DNA of 64,000 nucleotides from assembly GCF_030269305.1 (NCBI RefSeq), contig NZ_BSTC01000008.1:62001-126000 (forward strand). Direction: 5' to 3'. The DNA is from Kineosporia sp. NBRC 101731 (GTDB lineage: Bacteria; Actinomycetota; Actinomycetes; Actinomycetales; Kineosporiaceae). Below the pieces are notes generated by a model that saw only the letters and a list, made by a program, of their open reading frames with translations, ran no database searches and was not told where the DNA came from. The translations under genes were made by a program, and so were the position numbers. Below are positions 49,318-59,646 of the stretch, in pieces (positions within the stretch are counted from its first letter, which is position 1; each line of letters starts with the position of its first letter).

Positions 49318-50532
49318 TCAGCTGGTGGCCGAGACCATCAGGTCGCGCAGTTCGTCGGTGATGTACTCGGCGATCGCCAGCGACGACGTCGCGGCCGGGG
49401 AGGGCGCGTTGCGCACCGCCATGACCTTGTCGAGCTTGGAGATGCGGAAGTCGTCGACCAGCGAGCCGTCGCGGTCCACGGCCTGGGCGCGCACGCCGGC
49501 CTGGGCCTTCACCAGGTCGCTCGCCTGGATCTCGGGGACGTACTGCTGGGCGAACTTCACGTACAGCTTCTTGCTGAACGAGCCCGCCATCTCGCCGGCG
49601 CCCATCCGCCAGTGCTGCTGGGCGAGCTTGCGCATGCCCGGCCACTTCAGCGTCTCGAACAGCTCCGAGGGCTTGATCGTGCCGCGGGTGTACCCCTCGC
49701 GGGCGAAGGCCAGCACGGCGTTCGGGCCGAGGTCGACACCGCCGTGCACGCGCTTGGTGTAGTGCACACCGAGGAACGGGTAGTCCGGGTTCGGGACCGG
49801 GTAGATCAGGCCCTTGACCATGTGCGTGCGCTCGGGCAGGAGCTCGAAGTACTCACCGCGGAAGGGCACGATCGCGGGGCCCTCGTCGTCACCCGCCCAG
49901 GTGGCGACCTTGTCGGACTGCAGACCGGCGCAGACCACCAGCCGGTCGAAGACCAGGGTGCGGCCGTTCGACTTCACCTGGACCTTGCCGTTGTACTGCG
50001 TGATGCCGTCCACCGGGAAGTTGAACTCGATGGTGCCGCCCGCGGCGCGCACGTCGTCAGCGTAGGCGTCGGTGACGGCCACGTAGTCGGTGATCGCGGT
50101 GCGGGGGGAGTGCAGGGCCGCGACACCGGCCGCGTACGGCTCGATCTCCCGCAGGCCGACGTTGTCGAGCCACTTCACGTCCGGCACGCCGTTGGCCGCG
50201 GACTTCTCCTCGATCTTCTTCAGCCCGGCGACCTCGTCCTGCGTGATCGCCACGACGAGCTTGCCGCACTCGTCGTAGGGGAGCTTCTTCTCCTGCGTGT
50301 ATTCCTTGAGCAGCCCGACGCCACGACGGCAGAGCGTGGCCTTGAGGGAGCCCGGGGTGTAGTAGAGGCCGGCGTGCACCACGCCGCTGTTGTGGCCGGT
50401 CTGGTGGACCGCCGGACGGTCTTCCTTCTCCAGCACCGTGATCTGGGTGCCGGGGTAGACCTCGGTGATCCTCCGGGCGACGGCGAGACCGACGATTCCG
50501 GCGCCGATGACGCCGACGTGCTGAACGGACAT
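49318..50532 (-). CDS. lhgO: FAD-dependent L-2-hydroxyglutarate oxidase-like enzyme
   Basis: A 404-residue DAO-fold flavoenzyme: VGVIGAGIVGLAVARRI at the N terminus, EDRPAVHQTGHNSGVVHAGLYYTPGSLKA (conserved LhgO segment with the His-rich FAD contact), CGKLVVAI, and the C-terminal ISKLDKVMAVRNAPSPAATSSLAIAEYI that closes the FAD site. LhgO oxidises L-2-hydroxyglutarate to 2-oxoglutarate as metabolite repair, with electrons to quinone or O2. It lies inside the polysaccharide locus, and a sugar-acid or other 2-hydroxy acid substrate is an alternative. GGAGGAA is 6 to 7 bases before ATG 50532. Confidence 0.85.
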   Translation of the reverse strand: MSVQHVGVIGAGIVGLAVARRITEVYPGTQITVLEKEDRPAVHQTGHNSGVVHAGLYYTPGSLKATLCRRGVGLLKEYTQEKKLPYDECGKLVVAITQDEVAGLKKIEEKSAANGVPDVKWLDNVGLREIEPYAAGVAALHSPRTAITDYVAVTDAYADDVRAAGGTIEFNFPVDGITQYNGKVQVKSNGRTLVFDRLVVCAGLQSDKVATWAGDDEGPAIVPFRGEYFELLPERTHMVKGLIYPVPNPDYPFLGVHYTKRVHGGVDLGPNAVLAFAREGYTRGTIKPSELFETLKWPGMRKLAQQHWRMGAGEMAGSFSKKLYVKFAQQYVPEIQASDLVKAQAGVRAQAVDRDGSLVDDFRISKLDKVMAVRNAPSPAATSSLAIAEYITDELRDLMVSATS

Positions 50533-50740
50533 CTGGAATTCCTCCGAAATCAAGAAGAGTTCGAGGGTATCCAGCACCGCGGTGTGGTGATGACCGACTT
50601 CGGTCCTTCGTAGCCGGTTCGGTGTACTCCTTCAACGCATTGTTCATGGCGGATCCCCCGAACGGTGCCGTTCTGCTCCACCTCGGTGGCCCTGTGTGAC
50701 GGCGCCGGGAACCGGCAGCCCCGATCGATAAGGTCGCACC

Positions 50741-51604
50741 ATGACTGGTGCCCCCGCTCAGGCCGCCCGGCGGCCCGTCCTGGATCTCTCCGCCACCCTG
50801 GTGCGGCGCGGATACGTCTGCGACTACGAGGTCGGCGAACGGCCGTTGCCCGGTCCGGACAAGGTGCTCACCTACGGCCGCCCGGCCCTGCTCGCGGTCA
50901 GCACGGTGGCCTGTGTCTCGACCACCGAGAAGGTCGTCAGCCTCACCTACGACGACGGCCCGAACCCGGAGTACACCCCGCAGGTGCTCGACGCGCTGGC
51001 CGCCGCCGGTCAGCGGGCCACCTTCTTCGTGCTGGTCGAGCAGGCGGAGCGCTACCCGAACCTGATCCACCGGATCATCGGCGGAGGGCACGAGGTCGCG
51101 CTGCACGGCATCGACCACACCCGGCTCAGCTCGCTGCCGCTGAAGAAGGCCGTCTCACTGATCAAGGACGGCAAGGGCCGCCTGGAGCAGGTCGCCGGCC
51201 GCCGGGTCACGCTGTTCCGTCCCTGCTACGGCGCGCAGACCGTCGGGCAGTACCTGGCCACCCGGGCCCTGGGCCTGGAGGTCGTGGTCTGGTCGGCGTG
51301 GGCCCGCGACTGGGACAGCGCGGACGCCGGCGTGATCGCCGAACGGGCGATCGGCTCGCTGCACCAGGGCGGGTTCGTCCTGCTGCACGATCACTCGGGC
51401 GACGGTGTGGGCGCCCTCGACCCGGTCACCGGGGCGGAGCTGGAACGCGGTGAGGCGACGCGGATGCTCCTGCGCGGCCTGGCCGACCGGGGCTACACCT
51501 CGCGCACGGTCGGTGAGCTGCTGAACCAGTACCCGGCCGTGCGCACGGTCTGGGCGGAGAAGCGCGACCTGAACCGGCCGGGGGGCATGCCGGCCTCCAC
51601 CTGA
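50741..51604 (+). CDS. Polysaccharide deacetylase (NodB domain)
   Basis: A 287-residue CE4 enzyme. SLTYDDGPNPEYTP gives the D71-D72 metal/base motif, HGIDHTRLS (H122, H126) the metal His pair, RPCYGAQ the substrate-loop Arg, and GFVLLHDHSGDG the late catalytic His. It removes N- or O-acetyl groups from a glycan. No signal peptide or anchor is visible, so a cytoplasmic precursor may be the substrate, or export is by another route. ATG 50741 is six bases after a TAAGGT box, suggesting a leaderless mRNA. It has its own terminator at 51611. Confidence 0.88.
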   Translation: MTGAPAQAARRPVLDLSATLVRRGYVCDYEVGERPLPGPDKVLTYGRPALLAVSTVACVSTTEKVVSLTYDDGPNPEYTPQVLDALAAAGQRATFFVLVEQAERYPNLIHRIIGGGHEVALHGIDHTRLSSLPLKKAVSLIKDGKGRLEQVAGRRVTLFRPCYGAQTVGQYLATRALGLEVVVWSAWARDWDSADAGVIAERAIGSLHQGGFVLLHDHSGDGVGALDPVTGAELERGEATRMLLRGLADRGYTSRTVGELLNQYPAVRTVWAEKRDLNRPGGMPAST

Positions 51605-51610
51605 GAGCAG

Positions 51611-51653
51611 GCAACAAAAATGGGGGACGCGTGCGTCCCCCATTTTTGGTTGC
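51611..51653. terminator. Bidirectional hairpin with A/T flanks
   Basis: A 20-base stem with one bulge; the arms carry AAAAA on one side and TTTTT on the other, so each convergent gene (51604 plus, 51660 minus) gets a U-run in its own transcript. Confidence 0.85.
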
Positions 51654-51659
51654 TTCCGA

Positions 51660-53093
51660 TCAGAGACGGGGCAGCTGGATCGGCCGGGTCTCCGGCGGGA
51701 TCGGACGGGCCAGGCCGAAGATGTCGTCGTAGCGCCGGCGCACCACCGCGGGGGAGTATTTGGTGTCCCAGGCGGTGCGGGCGGCGGCGGAGAGCTGCTG
51801 GTTACGGATCGGGTCGGTGGCCCGCAGCATGGCCGAGGCCAGGTCCTGCGGGGTCTGGCCGACCAGCAGGCCGCTGCTCTCGTTGCCGTCGATGCCCTGC
51901 ACGCCGGCCGGGGTGCCGACCACGGGCAGCGCCCGGGCCAGAGCCTCGAGCACCTTGATCTTCACGCCGCTGCCGGTGCGCAGCGGGGAGAGCAGCGCGG
52001 CGCTGCCGTTCAGCACGGTGTCGAGGTCGTCGACCCAGCCGAGGAACCGCACGGCGCCGCCCCAGGCCTCACCGGAGGGCAGACCCGCGTCGGTGCCCGG
52101 GCCCACCACGTTGATGACCACGTTCGGCAGCACCTGCTGCACGGCCTCGCGGCACTCCTTCAGGAACCAGTCCAGCCCGTCGCGGTTCGGGGCGTAGTCG
52201 AAGCCACCGATGAAGGTGAACTCCGGGGCGCCGGTGTAGTAGCGCACCCGGCTGTTCGACGGCTCGCGCAGCAGCGGGGGCAGGGTGCCGATGTTCGCGC
52301 CGGGCACCTTGGCCTGCAGGCGCGCGGTCTCCTCGGGACTGATCAGGTAGGTGCCGTCGAAGTACTCCGGCTGACGGGTCTCCGAGGCCGCCACCAGGTC
52401 ACGCTCCAGGCGCAGCAACGGCCGGTGCACCCGGGGGCTGGCCAGCAGGCGCTTGGCCGGGCCGGGCAACAGCTTGGCGAACTCACCACCGGGGTTGCCG
52501 GAGCCGCCCTGCTCCTTCAGCATCGCGTCGTAGCGCTCGGAGAACAGGTCGTCCGCGTAGAGGATGCGGCGCTTCACCTGGTGGCCGAAGCTGGTGCCGG
52601 GCCACAGGGCCGAACGGTCCCGCGCGGTCTCGCCGCGCTCCAGCACGTACTGGCCCATCCGCACGGTGTCCCAGATCTCCAGGTCGGCCTGGATCTCGTC
52701 CACCGCCGAGAAGATCCGGCTGCCCAGGGCCGGGGAGTGCAGCACGGCCTCCTGCAGCGGGTGGCGGTAGCGGCCACCGGCGTGCTCACCGGCGGCCTGA
52801 CCGAAGCCGGCCGGCCGGAACCGGGGCGGCAGCACCACATTGGCGAGCACCGAGGTGGCCTGCTCCACGGTGCCGGGCTTGGAGAGGACGTGCCGCCGGT
52901 AGGGCACGTCGGGCCGCTGGATGTCGGCCCGCCCGACGAGCACCAGGTGCACGTTGTCCGGCCCGAGCCGCTCGCACAGGTGGTCGAGGATGCCGCCGAT
53001 CACCACCGGCTTGCCGTACTTGCGCGGTTCCGGCTCGGTAGCCGTGATGAAGACCGCGCTCGAGATCGTTCCGTCGTTCGTGCCCGCGTCCAT
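51660..53093 (-). CDS. GT-B fold glycosyltransferase (GT4-like)
   Basis: A 477-residue enzyme. An N-terminal acceptor domain with an unusual charged middle (about 95-200) is followed by a donor domain from about residue 270: EFTFIGGFDYAPNRDGLDWFL, NVVINVVGPGTDAG, VRFLGWVDDLDTVLNGSAALLSPLRTGSGVKIKVLEALARALPVVGTPAGVQGID. The GSGVKIKVLEALA stretch is the donor-binding motif. A TAAGGT box seven bases before ATG 53093 suggests a leaderless start; a GTG nine bases earlier is the alternative. It marks the right end of the polysaccharide locus. Confidence 0.83.
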   Translation of the reverse strand: MDAGTNDGTISSAVFITATEPEPRKYGKPVVIGGILDHLCERLGPDNVHLVLVGRADIQRPDVPYRRHVLSKPGTVEQATSVLANVVLPPRFRPAGFGQAAGEHAGGRYRHPLQEAVLHSPALGSRIFSAVDEIQADLEIWDTVRMGQYVLERGETARDRSALWPGTSFGHQVKRRILYADDLFSERYDAMLKEQGGSGNPGGEFAKLLPGPAKRLLASPRVHRPLLRLERDLVAASETRQPEYFDGTYLISPEETARLQAKVPGANIGTLPPLLREPSNSRVRYYTGAPEFTFIGGFDYAPNRDGLDWFLKECREAVQQVLPNVVINVVGPGTDAGLPSGEAWGGAVRFLGWVDDLDTVLNGSAALLSPLRTGSGVKIKVLEALARALPVVGTPAGVQGIDGNESSGLLVGQTPQDLASAMLRATDPIRNQQLSAAARTAWDTKYSPAVVRRRYDDIFGLARPIPPETRPIQLPRL

Positions 53094-53173
53094 GCCCCGC
53101 ACCTTATCTGCGGTACCGGTATCGGCAGCCGGGGAACAACCGGGGAATCAGCCGCCCGGATCATTCCCGGACC

Positions 53174-54619
53174 TCAACGCAGCCGGGTTGCGAGCTCCTG
53201 GGCCGGGGCGTTGATCGCCTCGGCCCACGACGGGAAGGCGTGCGGCTGGTCGGCGAGCGCCTGCACGGTGACGCGGGCCCGCACGGCCAGGGCCAGTTCG
53301 GCCGCCCAGGAGTCGGCCTCCGGCCCGATCGCGGCCGCCCCGATCAGCACGCCGGTGTCGGCGTCGGCGATCAGTTCCAGCCCGGCCGGACGGTGGTCGT
53401 CGTGGTCCAGCGCCCGTTCCACGGCGCTGCGGGTGGTCCGGGTGGCGTCGGAACGGGCCGTCGACGTACGGACGCCCCGGTCGGCGGCCGTCTTCTCGGT
53501 GTCGCCGACGGCGAACACGGGCGGGTCGGTGTAGACCACGCGCGGTGTACCCGAATGGTCGGCGTCGCGGCCCCGTCCGAGCAGCTCGTCGGCGACCACG
53601 CGGGCCTGGTGGTTGGCGCCGTGCGTGTAGGGGTTGATCGCGGTCAGGTCGCCGATCGCGAACACGTCAGGGCGGCCGTTGACCCGCATCCGGGCGTCGA
53701 CCAGCACCTCGCCCCTCTCACCGGTCTCCAGGGCGAGGTCTTCCAGCCCGTCGAGCACGGGCTTCTTCCCGACGGCCACGAGCAGCCGGTCCACCGCGAA
53801 CGTCTCGCCGTCGGTGGTCAGCGTGGTGCCGTCGACCCGTTGCAGCTCGGTGCCCGGGCGCACGTCCACCCCGAGCCGCTCCAGCGCCCGGGCCATCGTC
53901 TCGCCCAGCCAGGGCTGCTCGCGGTCGAGCAGCGTCGGGGCCGACTGCAGCAGCGTGACCCGGCTGCCGAACGAGGCGTAGACCTCGGCGAGTTCGCAGC
54001 CGATCGCCCCGCCACCGAGGATCGCGAGCCGGCCGGGCAGTTCGGCGGTGGACAGGGCGACGTCCGAGGTCCAGATGCCCGGCGCGCCCCGCTCCAGCCC
54101 GTCGACGGGCGGCATCACCGCCGCCGACCCGGTGGCCAGGACCAGGGCCGCGCGCCAGTGCACGGTGCCCGTGCTCGTGCCGTCGTCCAGCCGCACCCCG
54201 CCGGGCCCGGCGGTGGCGCGGGCCCGCACCAGTTCCACACCGTCCTCGAGCATCCCGTGGGCCGCCAGAGTGTCCTCGCGGTGGTGGACCGTGTCGTCAC
54301 GCACGCGTACTGCCCGGGCGAAGGCCTCGAGATGGGGAACCGCCGAACCGGCCGAACGGTGTCGCCGGGCGGACAGCAGCATCGACTTCGACGGTACGCA
54401 GGCGACGTAGGCGCATTCCCCGCCGATCCGGTGCCGTTCCACCGCGAGCACCCGCAGACCCGCCCGGGCCAGCTCCGCGGCCAGCGGTTTCCCGGCCGAA
54501 CCGGTACCGATGACGATGACGTCGAAGTGTTCACCGTCGACGTCCGCCGGGGTTTTCACGGCTTTTCCGACAGCCTCTGCCACTTCTTCGTCGCCCGCGC
54601 CGCTCATATCCCGAATCAT
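53174..54619 (-). CDS. Class I flavin disulfide reductase (mercuric/lipoamide reductase-like)
   Basis: A roughly 481-residue pyridine-nucleotide disulfide oxidoreductase. DVIVIGTGSAGKPLAAELARAG binds FAD, GGECAYVACVPSKSML holds the redox CxxxxC pair, RLAILGGGAIGCELAEVYASFG binds NAD(P)H, and VFAIGDLTAINPYTHGANHQAR is the second FAD motif. The dimerisation domain is present and the end (ADQPHAFPSWAEA) carries the His of the active-site His-Glu pair. It lacks a heavy-metal domain, and the real substrate is open (NADPH:quinone, a thiol such as mycothiol disulfide, or lipoamide). Several in-frame ATGs (54643, 54619, 54607) make the start uncertain. Confidence 0.82.
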   Translation of the reverse strand: MIRDMSGAGDEEVAEAVGKAVKTPADVDGEHFDVIVIGTGSAGKPLAAELARAGLRVLAVERHRIGGECAYVACVPSKSMLLSARRHRSAGSAVPHLEAFARAVRVRDDTVHHREDTLAAHGMLEDGVELVRARATAGPGGVRLDDGTSTGTVHWRAALVLATGSAAVMPPVDGLERGAPGIWTSDVALSTAELPGRLAILGGGAIGCELAEVYASFGSRVTLLQSAPTLLDREQPWLGETMARALERLGVDVRPGTELQRVDGTTLTTDGETFAVDRLLVAVGKKPVLDGLEDLALETGERGEVLVDARMRVNGRPDVFAIGDLTAINPYTHGANHQARVVADELLGRGRDADHSGTPRVVYTDPPVFAVGDTEKTAADRGVRTSTARSDATRTTRSAVERALDHDDHRPAGLELIADADTGVLIGAAAIGPEADSWAAELALAVRARVTVQALADQPHAFPSWAEAINAPAQELATRLR

Positions 54620-54697
54620 GCCTACGACCTGCTGATTCGGCATCCCGGGGAAGGGCCCGCCGGATGCATTCGATCTTCGCAGCGGTTAGTTTGGGGT

Positions 54698-55036
54698 ATG
54701 GCCGGTTTCCTCGGGAAGTTCAGTGTGTTCGCCCGCTCCCCTCAGGGCAAGAAACTGATCCAGCAGGTCCAGACCGTCGCCAAGGACCCGGCCACCCGGG
54801 CCAAGGTGCAGGCCCAGGCCCAGCAGATCAGCAAGCAGCTCAAAGACCCGGCCACCCGGGCCAAGGTGCAGGAGCAGGCCCGCGGCCTGACCAAGCGCCT
54901 GAAAGACGCCACGGGTGAGAAGCCGAAGCCCGGGCAGTCGTCCCCGCAGACGAAGCCCACCAAGCCGGCGTCCGGCCCGGTCTACGGCACCCCGCCGGAC
55001 GATGCGCCGAAGTACGGCCAGCCCCCGCAGCACTGA
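54698..55036 (+). CDS. Small protein with a tandem internal repeat
   Basis: A 112-residue basic protein. After a short hydrophobic start (MAGFLGKFSVFARSPQGKKL) it repeats LKDPATRAKVQxQA twice with a 20-residue period (DNA copies at about 54781 and 54841), predicted as amphipathic helices, and ends in a Lys/Pro-rich disordered tail. No known family is apparent; short helical repeats with basic tails suggest membrane or nucleic-acid association. No ribosome site is seen, and TTAGTTT lies five bases upstream of the ATG, so it may be leaderless. It is divergent from the flavin reductase gene. Confidence 0.6.
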   Translation: MAGFLGKFSVFARSPQGKKLIQQVQTVAKDPATRAKVQAQAQQISKQLKDPATRAKVQEQARGLTKRLKDATGEKPKPGQSSPQTKPTKPASGPVYGTPPDDAPKYGQPPQH

Positions 55037-55128
55037 TCCCCTCGACCTCGAACCCGAGCGCGTCCTCGGGGCTTAGCCTCTCGCATCGCGCCTCACCCAT
55101 CGCGCCGCACGGGTATGCGGAGGGTGCT

Positions 55129-55998
55129 CTAGGGGGCCGGGTTCGGGTCGTGTGCGCGGGCCTTGGTGTCGGCCCGCCCGCCGGGGCCGATGGGTGACGA
55201 CGCCTGCGGCCCGGCTTCGGCCAGGGCGGTCTCGAACCGGGCCGCGGGGCCCCGCCCGAGCAGGTGCACCACGCCCGGCATCAGGCCGCGCACCGGCCGC
55301 AGCAGCCGGATGAAGGCCTGGCCGTAGACGTAGGGCGAGCGGCGCTCGATGCCGTTCACGATCCGGGTGATGGCCGAGTCCAGGTCGTGCAGGCGCAGCC
55401 GGCCGGAGCGCCCGGCCACCCGGCCCATGTCGGTGTCGGTGAACGACAGGTAGGCCACGCCTACCCGCACGCCGTGACCGGTCAGTTCGGTGCGCAGGCC
55501 CAGGGCGAAGGCCTCCACACCGGCCTTGCTGGCGCCGTACGCCGTGATCATCGGGGTGGGCGCGAGCGCGGCCAACGACGCGACCTGGAGGTAGTAGCCC
55601 TGACTGCGGACGAGGTGGGGCAGGAACGCGCGGACCGTGCGGATGCTGCCGAGCAGGTTGACCTCGATCACCCGGTCGTAGGCCGCCGGGTCGGACAGGC
55701 TCAGCGGGCTCCCCATCGCGATCCCGGCGTTGGCGATCAGCACGTCCACACCGCCGAAACGCTCCTGCACCCCGGCGACGGCGGTGGCCAGGGCGTCGGG
55801 GTCGGTCACGTCGCACTCGAACCAGGCGGCCCGGTCGCCGCAGCGGACGGCCACGGCGGCGAGCTGCTCCGGCTCCAGCCCGAGCAGGGCGACGTGGGCA
55901 CCGCGCTCGGCCAGCCTCTCGGCCAGCGCGGCGCCGATGCCTCGCGCCGCGCCGGTGATGACAACGACCTGGCCGGCGATCGGCTGCGGGATGCGCAT
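55129..55998 (-). CDS. Short-chain dehydrogenase/reductase
   Basis: A 289-residue classical SDR: VVVITGAARGIGAALAERLAERG (NAD(P) motif TGxxxGIG), DVLIANAGIAMGSP (NAG motif), the catalytic Ser in LQVASLAALAP and the Tyr-Lys pair in AYGASKAGVEAF. The C terminus after residue 190 is longer than in the minimal SDR fold and includes a possible amphipathic helix near VYGQAFIRLLRPVRGLMPGV, as in membrane-associated lipid-modifying SDRs. The substrate is unknown. GAGGAG lies about 11 bases before ATG 55998. Confidence 0.85.
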   Translation of the reverse strand: MRIPQPIAGQVVVITGAARGIGAALAERLAERGAHVALLGLEPEQLAAVAVRCGDRAAWFECDVTDPDALATAVAGVQERFGGVDVLIANAGIAMGSPLSLSDPAAYDRVIEVNLLGSIRTVRAFLPHLVRSQGYYLQVASLAALAPTPMITAYGASKAGVEAFALGLRTELTGHGVRVGVAYLSFTDTDMGRVAGRSGRLRLHDLDSAITRIVNGIERRSPYVYGQAFIRLLRPVRGLMPGVVHLLGRGPAARFETALAEAGPQASSPIGPGGRADTKARAHDPNPAP

Positions 55999-56323
55999 CG
56001 CGCTGAGTCTCCTCGGGGGGACGGGGGGAGAGAAAAGGCTCAGAAAGTACCTGTGAACGAAGATGCCGTCGCGAGTGCGCCTGATACGCGCGCGGGGCGC
56101 GATGTGACGAGCGCGACGTCCCCCATGATGTCCCTGGATGTCCGTGGAACCGGTGCAGTGAGGCACGGTCGGAATGCACCGGGTGCCAGAGCGGGTTCGC
56201 ACCGGTGCGAGCAGAAGCAGACCAGTGGCAATCCGGTGGCTGTCCGGTTGCTGTCCGGTTGCTATTCAGGCAGACCAGTTGCTTGCGCACGACTTGTGCA
56301 CGATCACCGCAGAGGAGTCTTTC

Positions 56324-58873
56324 GTGACCCAGACGCCGACCCCGTCCTCCGGCCCGGCACCGACCGAGGCCGCGTTACGGCGGGCACTGCGGCGCGCGTC
56401 CGACGGCGTCACCCTCGACCAGGCCGAGGCCGAAGTGCTGCTGCAGGCCCACGGCGAGCACCTGGACCGGCTGTTGCAAGCGGCCGGGGCAGTACGGGAC
56501 GCCGGGCTGGTCAGTGCCGGGCGCGAGGGCATCGTCACCTACTCGCGCAAGGTGTTCGTGCCGGTCACGCACCTGTGTAACGACCGCTGTCACTACTGCA
56601 CGTTCGTCAAGACCCCGAAGCAGCTGGAGCGCGAGGGCAAGTCGCTCTACATGACGCCGGACGACGTGCTCCGGGTGGCGCGTCAGGGCGCCGCGCTGGG
56701 CTGCAAGGAAGTGCTGTTCACCCTCGGCGACCGCCCCGAAGACCGCTGGCCCGAGGCCCGCGAGTGGCTGGAGGAGGCGGGTTACTCCTCGACGCTGGGC
56801 TACATCCGCGCGCTCGCGGTGCAGGTGCTCGAGGTCACCGGCATGCTGCCGCACCTCAACCCGGGCGTGATGTCCTGGCAGGACCTGGGCCGGGTGAAGC
56901 CGGTCTCGCCGTCGGTCGGGATGATGCTGGAGACCACCTCGCGTCATCTCTACGAGACCCCCGGCCAGGCCCATTACGGCAGCCCCGACAAAGACCCCGA
57001 GGTGCGGCTGCGGGTGATCGAGGACGCCGGACGGCACAACATCCCGTTCACCACCGGCCTGCTGATCGGCATCGGTGAGTCGTTCACCGACCGCGCGCAG
57101 TCGCTGTTCGCGCTGCGCCGCCTGGCCCGTGAGTACGGCCACATCCAGGAAGTCATCATCCAGAACTTCCGGGCCAAGCCGAAGACCGCGATGCGGTCGG
57201 CGGCGGACGCGCAGGAGGACGAGTACCTGGCCGCAGTGGCGGTGGCCCGGTTGGTGATGGGGCCCCGGATGCGGATCCAGGTGCCGCCCAACCTGTCCGA
57301 GCCGGAGCAGCTCGGCCGGCTGCTGCAGGCCGGGGCCGACGACTGGGGCGGCGTCTCACCCCTGACCCCCGACCATGTGAACCCCGAGCGTCCCTGGCCG
57401 CACCTGGACGACCTGGCCCGGTACAGCGCCGAGGCGGGTTTCGAGCTGACCGAGCGGCTCACGGTGCACCCGGAGTACGCGTCGGTGGGGGAGCCGTGGC
57501 TCGACCCGCGGGTCTACGGCCATGTGAAGGCCCTCATGCGTGAGGACGGCCTGGCCAACCCGGCCGCGTTGCCCACCGGAATGCCTTGGCAGGAGCCTGA
57601 TCCCGAGTGGGGCAGCAGCGGCCGCATCGACCTGAACATCACGATCGACACCACGGGGCGCACCAGCGACCGGCGCAGCGACTTCGACGACGTCTACGGC
57701 GACTGGGCGGCGCTGCGGGAGAAAGCCGTGCTCACCGGGGCCCCCGAGCGGCTGGACGGTGACGTGGTCAAGGCGCTGAGCGTGGCCGAGACCGACCCGC
57801 AGGCCCTCACCGAAGACCAGTCGGTGCTGCTGGCCTACGTCGAGGGCGATGCGCTCAAGCAGCTGGCCCGGATCGCCGACGACCTGCGCCGCGAGGCGGT
57901 CGGCGACGACGTCACCTACATCGTCAACCGGAACATCAACTTCACCAACGTCTGCTACACCGGTTGTCGCTTCTGTGCTTTCGCGCAGCGCCGCAACGAC
58001 GACGACGCCTTCACCCTCTCGCTGGACGAGGTGAAGAGCCGGGTGCGCCAGGCCTGGGACATCGGCGCGACCGAGGTCTGCATGCAGGGCGGCATCGACC
58101 CGCACCTGCCCGCGACGGCCTATTTCGACATCGCCCGGGCGGTGAAGGAGGCCGTGCCGCAGATGCACATGCACGCGTTCAGCCCGATGGAGGTCATCAA
58201 CGGCTCCACCCGCACCGGCCTGCCGATCCGCGAATGGCTGCGGCAGGCCAAGGAGGCCGGTGTCGACTCGATGCCCGGCACCGCCGCCGAGATCCTCGAC
58301 GACGACGTGCGCTGGATCCTGACCAAGGGCAAACTGCCCACGGCGTCGTGGATCGAGTGCATCACCACCGCCCACCAGGAGGGCCTGCCCACCTCGTCCA
58401 CCATGATGTACGGCCACGTGGACAACCCCTCGCACTGGGCGAAGCACCTGCGGCTGCTCGCCCAGTTGCAGGAACAGAGCATGGAATACGGCGCAGCGCG
58501 TTTCACCGAGTTCGTGGCGCTGCCGTTCGTGCACCAGAACGCGCCGATCTACCTGGCGGGCGTCGCCCGGCCGGGGCCCACCATGCGCGACAACCTGGTG
58601 GTGCACGCGCTCGCGAGAATCCTGCTGTACGGCCGGATCGACAACATCCAGACCTCGTGGGTGAAGCTCGGCGTGGACGGCACCCGGGCGATGCTGCAGG
58701 CCGGCGCGAACGACGTGGGCGGCACCCTGATGGAAGAGACCATCTCGAGAATGGCCGGTTCTCAGTATGGTTCGTTGAAGACCGTGGCCGAGCTGGAAGA
58801 GATCTCCGAGCACCTCGACCGACCCGCGCGGCAGCGCAACACGTTGTACGAAGAGGTCCAGCTACTCGGGTAG
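56324..58873 (+). CDS. fbiC: FO synthase FbiC (fused CofG/CofH), coenzyme F420 biosynthesis
   Basis: An 849-residue fusion of two radical-SAM enzymes. The CofG-like half has the cluster motif CNDRCHYC (C85, C89, C92), and the CofH-like half has CYTGCRFC (C544, C548, C551). Together they join tyrosine and 5-amino-6-ribitylamino-uracil to give the deazaflavin FO, precursor of F420. Fused FbiC is typical of actinobacteria; separate CofG/CofH occur in archaea. GAGGAG stands about 7 bases before GTG 56324. A 325-base upstream gap contains a short direct repeat of GCTGTCCGGTT. The gene ends at a strong hairpin. Confidence 0.97.
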   Translation: MTQTPTPSSGPAPTEAALRRALRRASDGVTLDQAEAEVLLQAHGEHLDRLLQAAGAVRDAGLVSAGREGIVTYSRKVFVPVTHLCNDRCHYCTFVKTPKQLEREGKSLYMTPDDVLRVARQGAALGCKEVLFTLGDRPEDRWPEAREWLEEAGYSSTLGYIRALAVQVLEVTGMLPHLNPGVMSWQDLGRVKPVSPSVGMMLETTSRHLYETPGQAHYGSPDKDPEVRLRVIEDAGRHNIPFTTGLLIGIGESFTDRAQSLFALRRLAREYGHIQEVIIQNFRAKPKTAMRSAADAQEDEYLAAVAVARLVMGPRMRIQVPPNLSEPEQLGRLLQAGADDWGGVSPLTPDHVNPERPWPHLDDLARYSAEAGFELTERLTVHPEYASVGEPWLDPRVYGHVKALMREDGLANPAALPTGMPWQEPDPEWGSSGRIDLNITIDTTGRTSDRRSDFDDVYGDWAALREKAVLTGAPERLDGDVVKALSVAETDPQALTEDQSVLLAYVEGDALKQLARIADDLRREAVGDDVTYIVNRNINFTNVCYTGCRFCAFAQRRNDDDAFTLSLDEVKSRVRQAWDIGATEVCMQGGIDPHLPATAYFDIARAVKEAVPQMHMHAFSPMEVINGSTRTGLPIREWLRQAKEAGVDSMPGTAAEILDDDVRWILTKGKLPTASWIECITTAHQEGLPTSSTMMYGHVDNPSHWAKHLRLLAQLQEQSMEYGAARFTEFVALPFVHQNAPIYLAGVARPGPTMRDNLVVHALARILLYGRIDNIQTSWVKLGVDGTRAMLQAGANDVGGTLMEETISRMAGSQYGSLKTVAELEEISEHLDRPARQRNTLYEEVQLLG

Positions 58874-58877
58874 AGCA

Positions 58878-58922
58878 AAAATTGAGGACGCCCACCAGAG
58901 TCTGGTGGGCGTCCTCAATTTT
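58878..58922. terminator. Bidirectional hairpin with A/T flanks
   Basis: A 22-base perfect inverted repeat whose outer bases are AAAATT/AATTTT, between convergent fbiC (58873) and ung (58930). Confidence 0.88.
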
Positions 58923-58929
58923 GGTTCTT

Positions 58930-59604
58930 CTACAGGGACCAGTCGATCGGCTCGGCACCCAGGTCTTCGAGCTCGGCGTTGGCCCGGCTGAACGGGCGTG
59001 ACCCGAAGAAGCCGTTGTTGGCCGAGAGCGGGCTCGGGTGGGCGCTCTCGATCAGCGGAATGTCTTGCAGCGCAGGGGCGAGCGAGCGCGCGTCGCGACC
59101 CCAGAGAATGGCCACCAGGGGCTCGTCCCGCTCCGCCAACGCGTGGATCGCCTGCGCGGTGACCTCTTCCCAGCCCTTGCCCTTGTGCGAGGCGGAAGCG
59201 CCGGGCGCGACCGTCAGCACTCGGTTGAGCAACAGCACACCGCGTTCGGTCCAGGCCGTCAGGTCACCGTGCTTCGACGGCTCGATGCCCAGGTCGCTGT
59301 GCAGTTCCTTGAAGATGTTGTTCAGGCTGCGCGGCAGCGGGCGCACGTCCGGCCCCACCGAGAACGACAGCCCGACCGCATGACCGGGAGTGGGGTAGGG
59401 GTCCTGCCCCACGATCAGCACCCGCACGTCCTTGAACGGCTGCTTGAAGGCCCTCAGCACGTTGGGGCCGGAGGGCAGGTAGGTCCTGCCGTCGGCGATC
59501 TCCTTGCGAAGGAAGTCGCCCATCTCGGCGATCTTCTCCTCGACCGGGGCAAGTGCCGCAGCCCAGCCCGGGTCGATCTGCTCAGCGAGTGGTCGGCGTG
59601 TCAC
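58930..59604 (-). CDS. ung: Uracil-DNA glycosylase (family 1)
   Basis: A 224-residue repair enzyme that removes uracil from [21 protein letters not shown] holds the water-activating Asp68, LLLNRVLTV and ILWGRDA line the uracil pocket, and [10 protein letters not shown] carries the catalytic His loop. GTG 59604 is chosen because a TACTGT box stands eight bases upstream; a reading from 59631 adds nine unsupported residues. Its promoter shares the 42-base gap with the divergent decarboxylase gene. Confidence 0.95.
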   Translation of the reverse strand: MTRRPLAEQIDPGWAAALAPVEEKIAEMGDFLRKEIADGRTYLPSGPNVLRAFKQPFKDVRVLIVGQDPYPTPGHAVGLSFSVGPDVRPLPRSLNNIFKELHSDLGIEPSKHGDLTAWTERGVLLLNRVLTVAPGASASHKGKGWEEVTAQAIHALAERDEPLVAILWGRDARSLAPALQDIPLIESAHPSPLSANNGFFGSRPFSRANAELEDLGAEPIDWSL

Positions 59605-59646
59605 GGCCGCCGACAGTAGCGCCGTGCACACCTAGACTGCACATCC

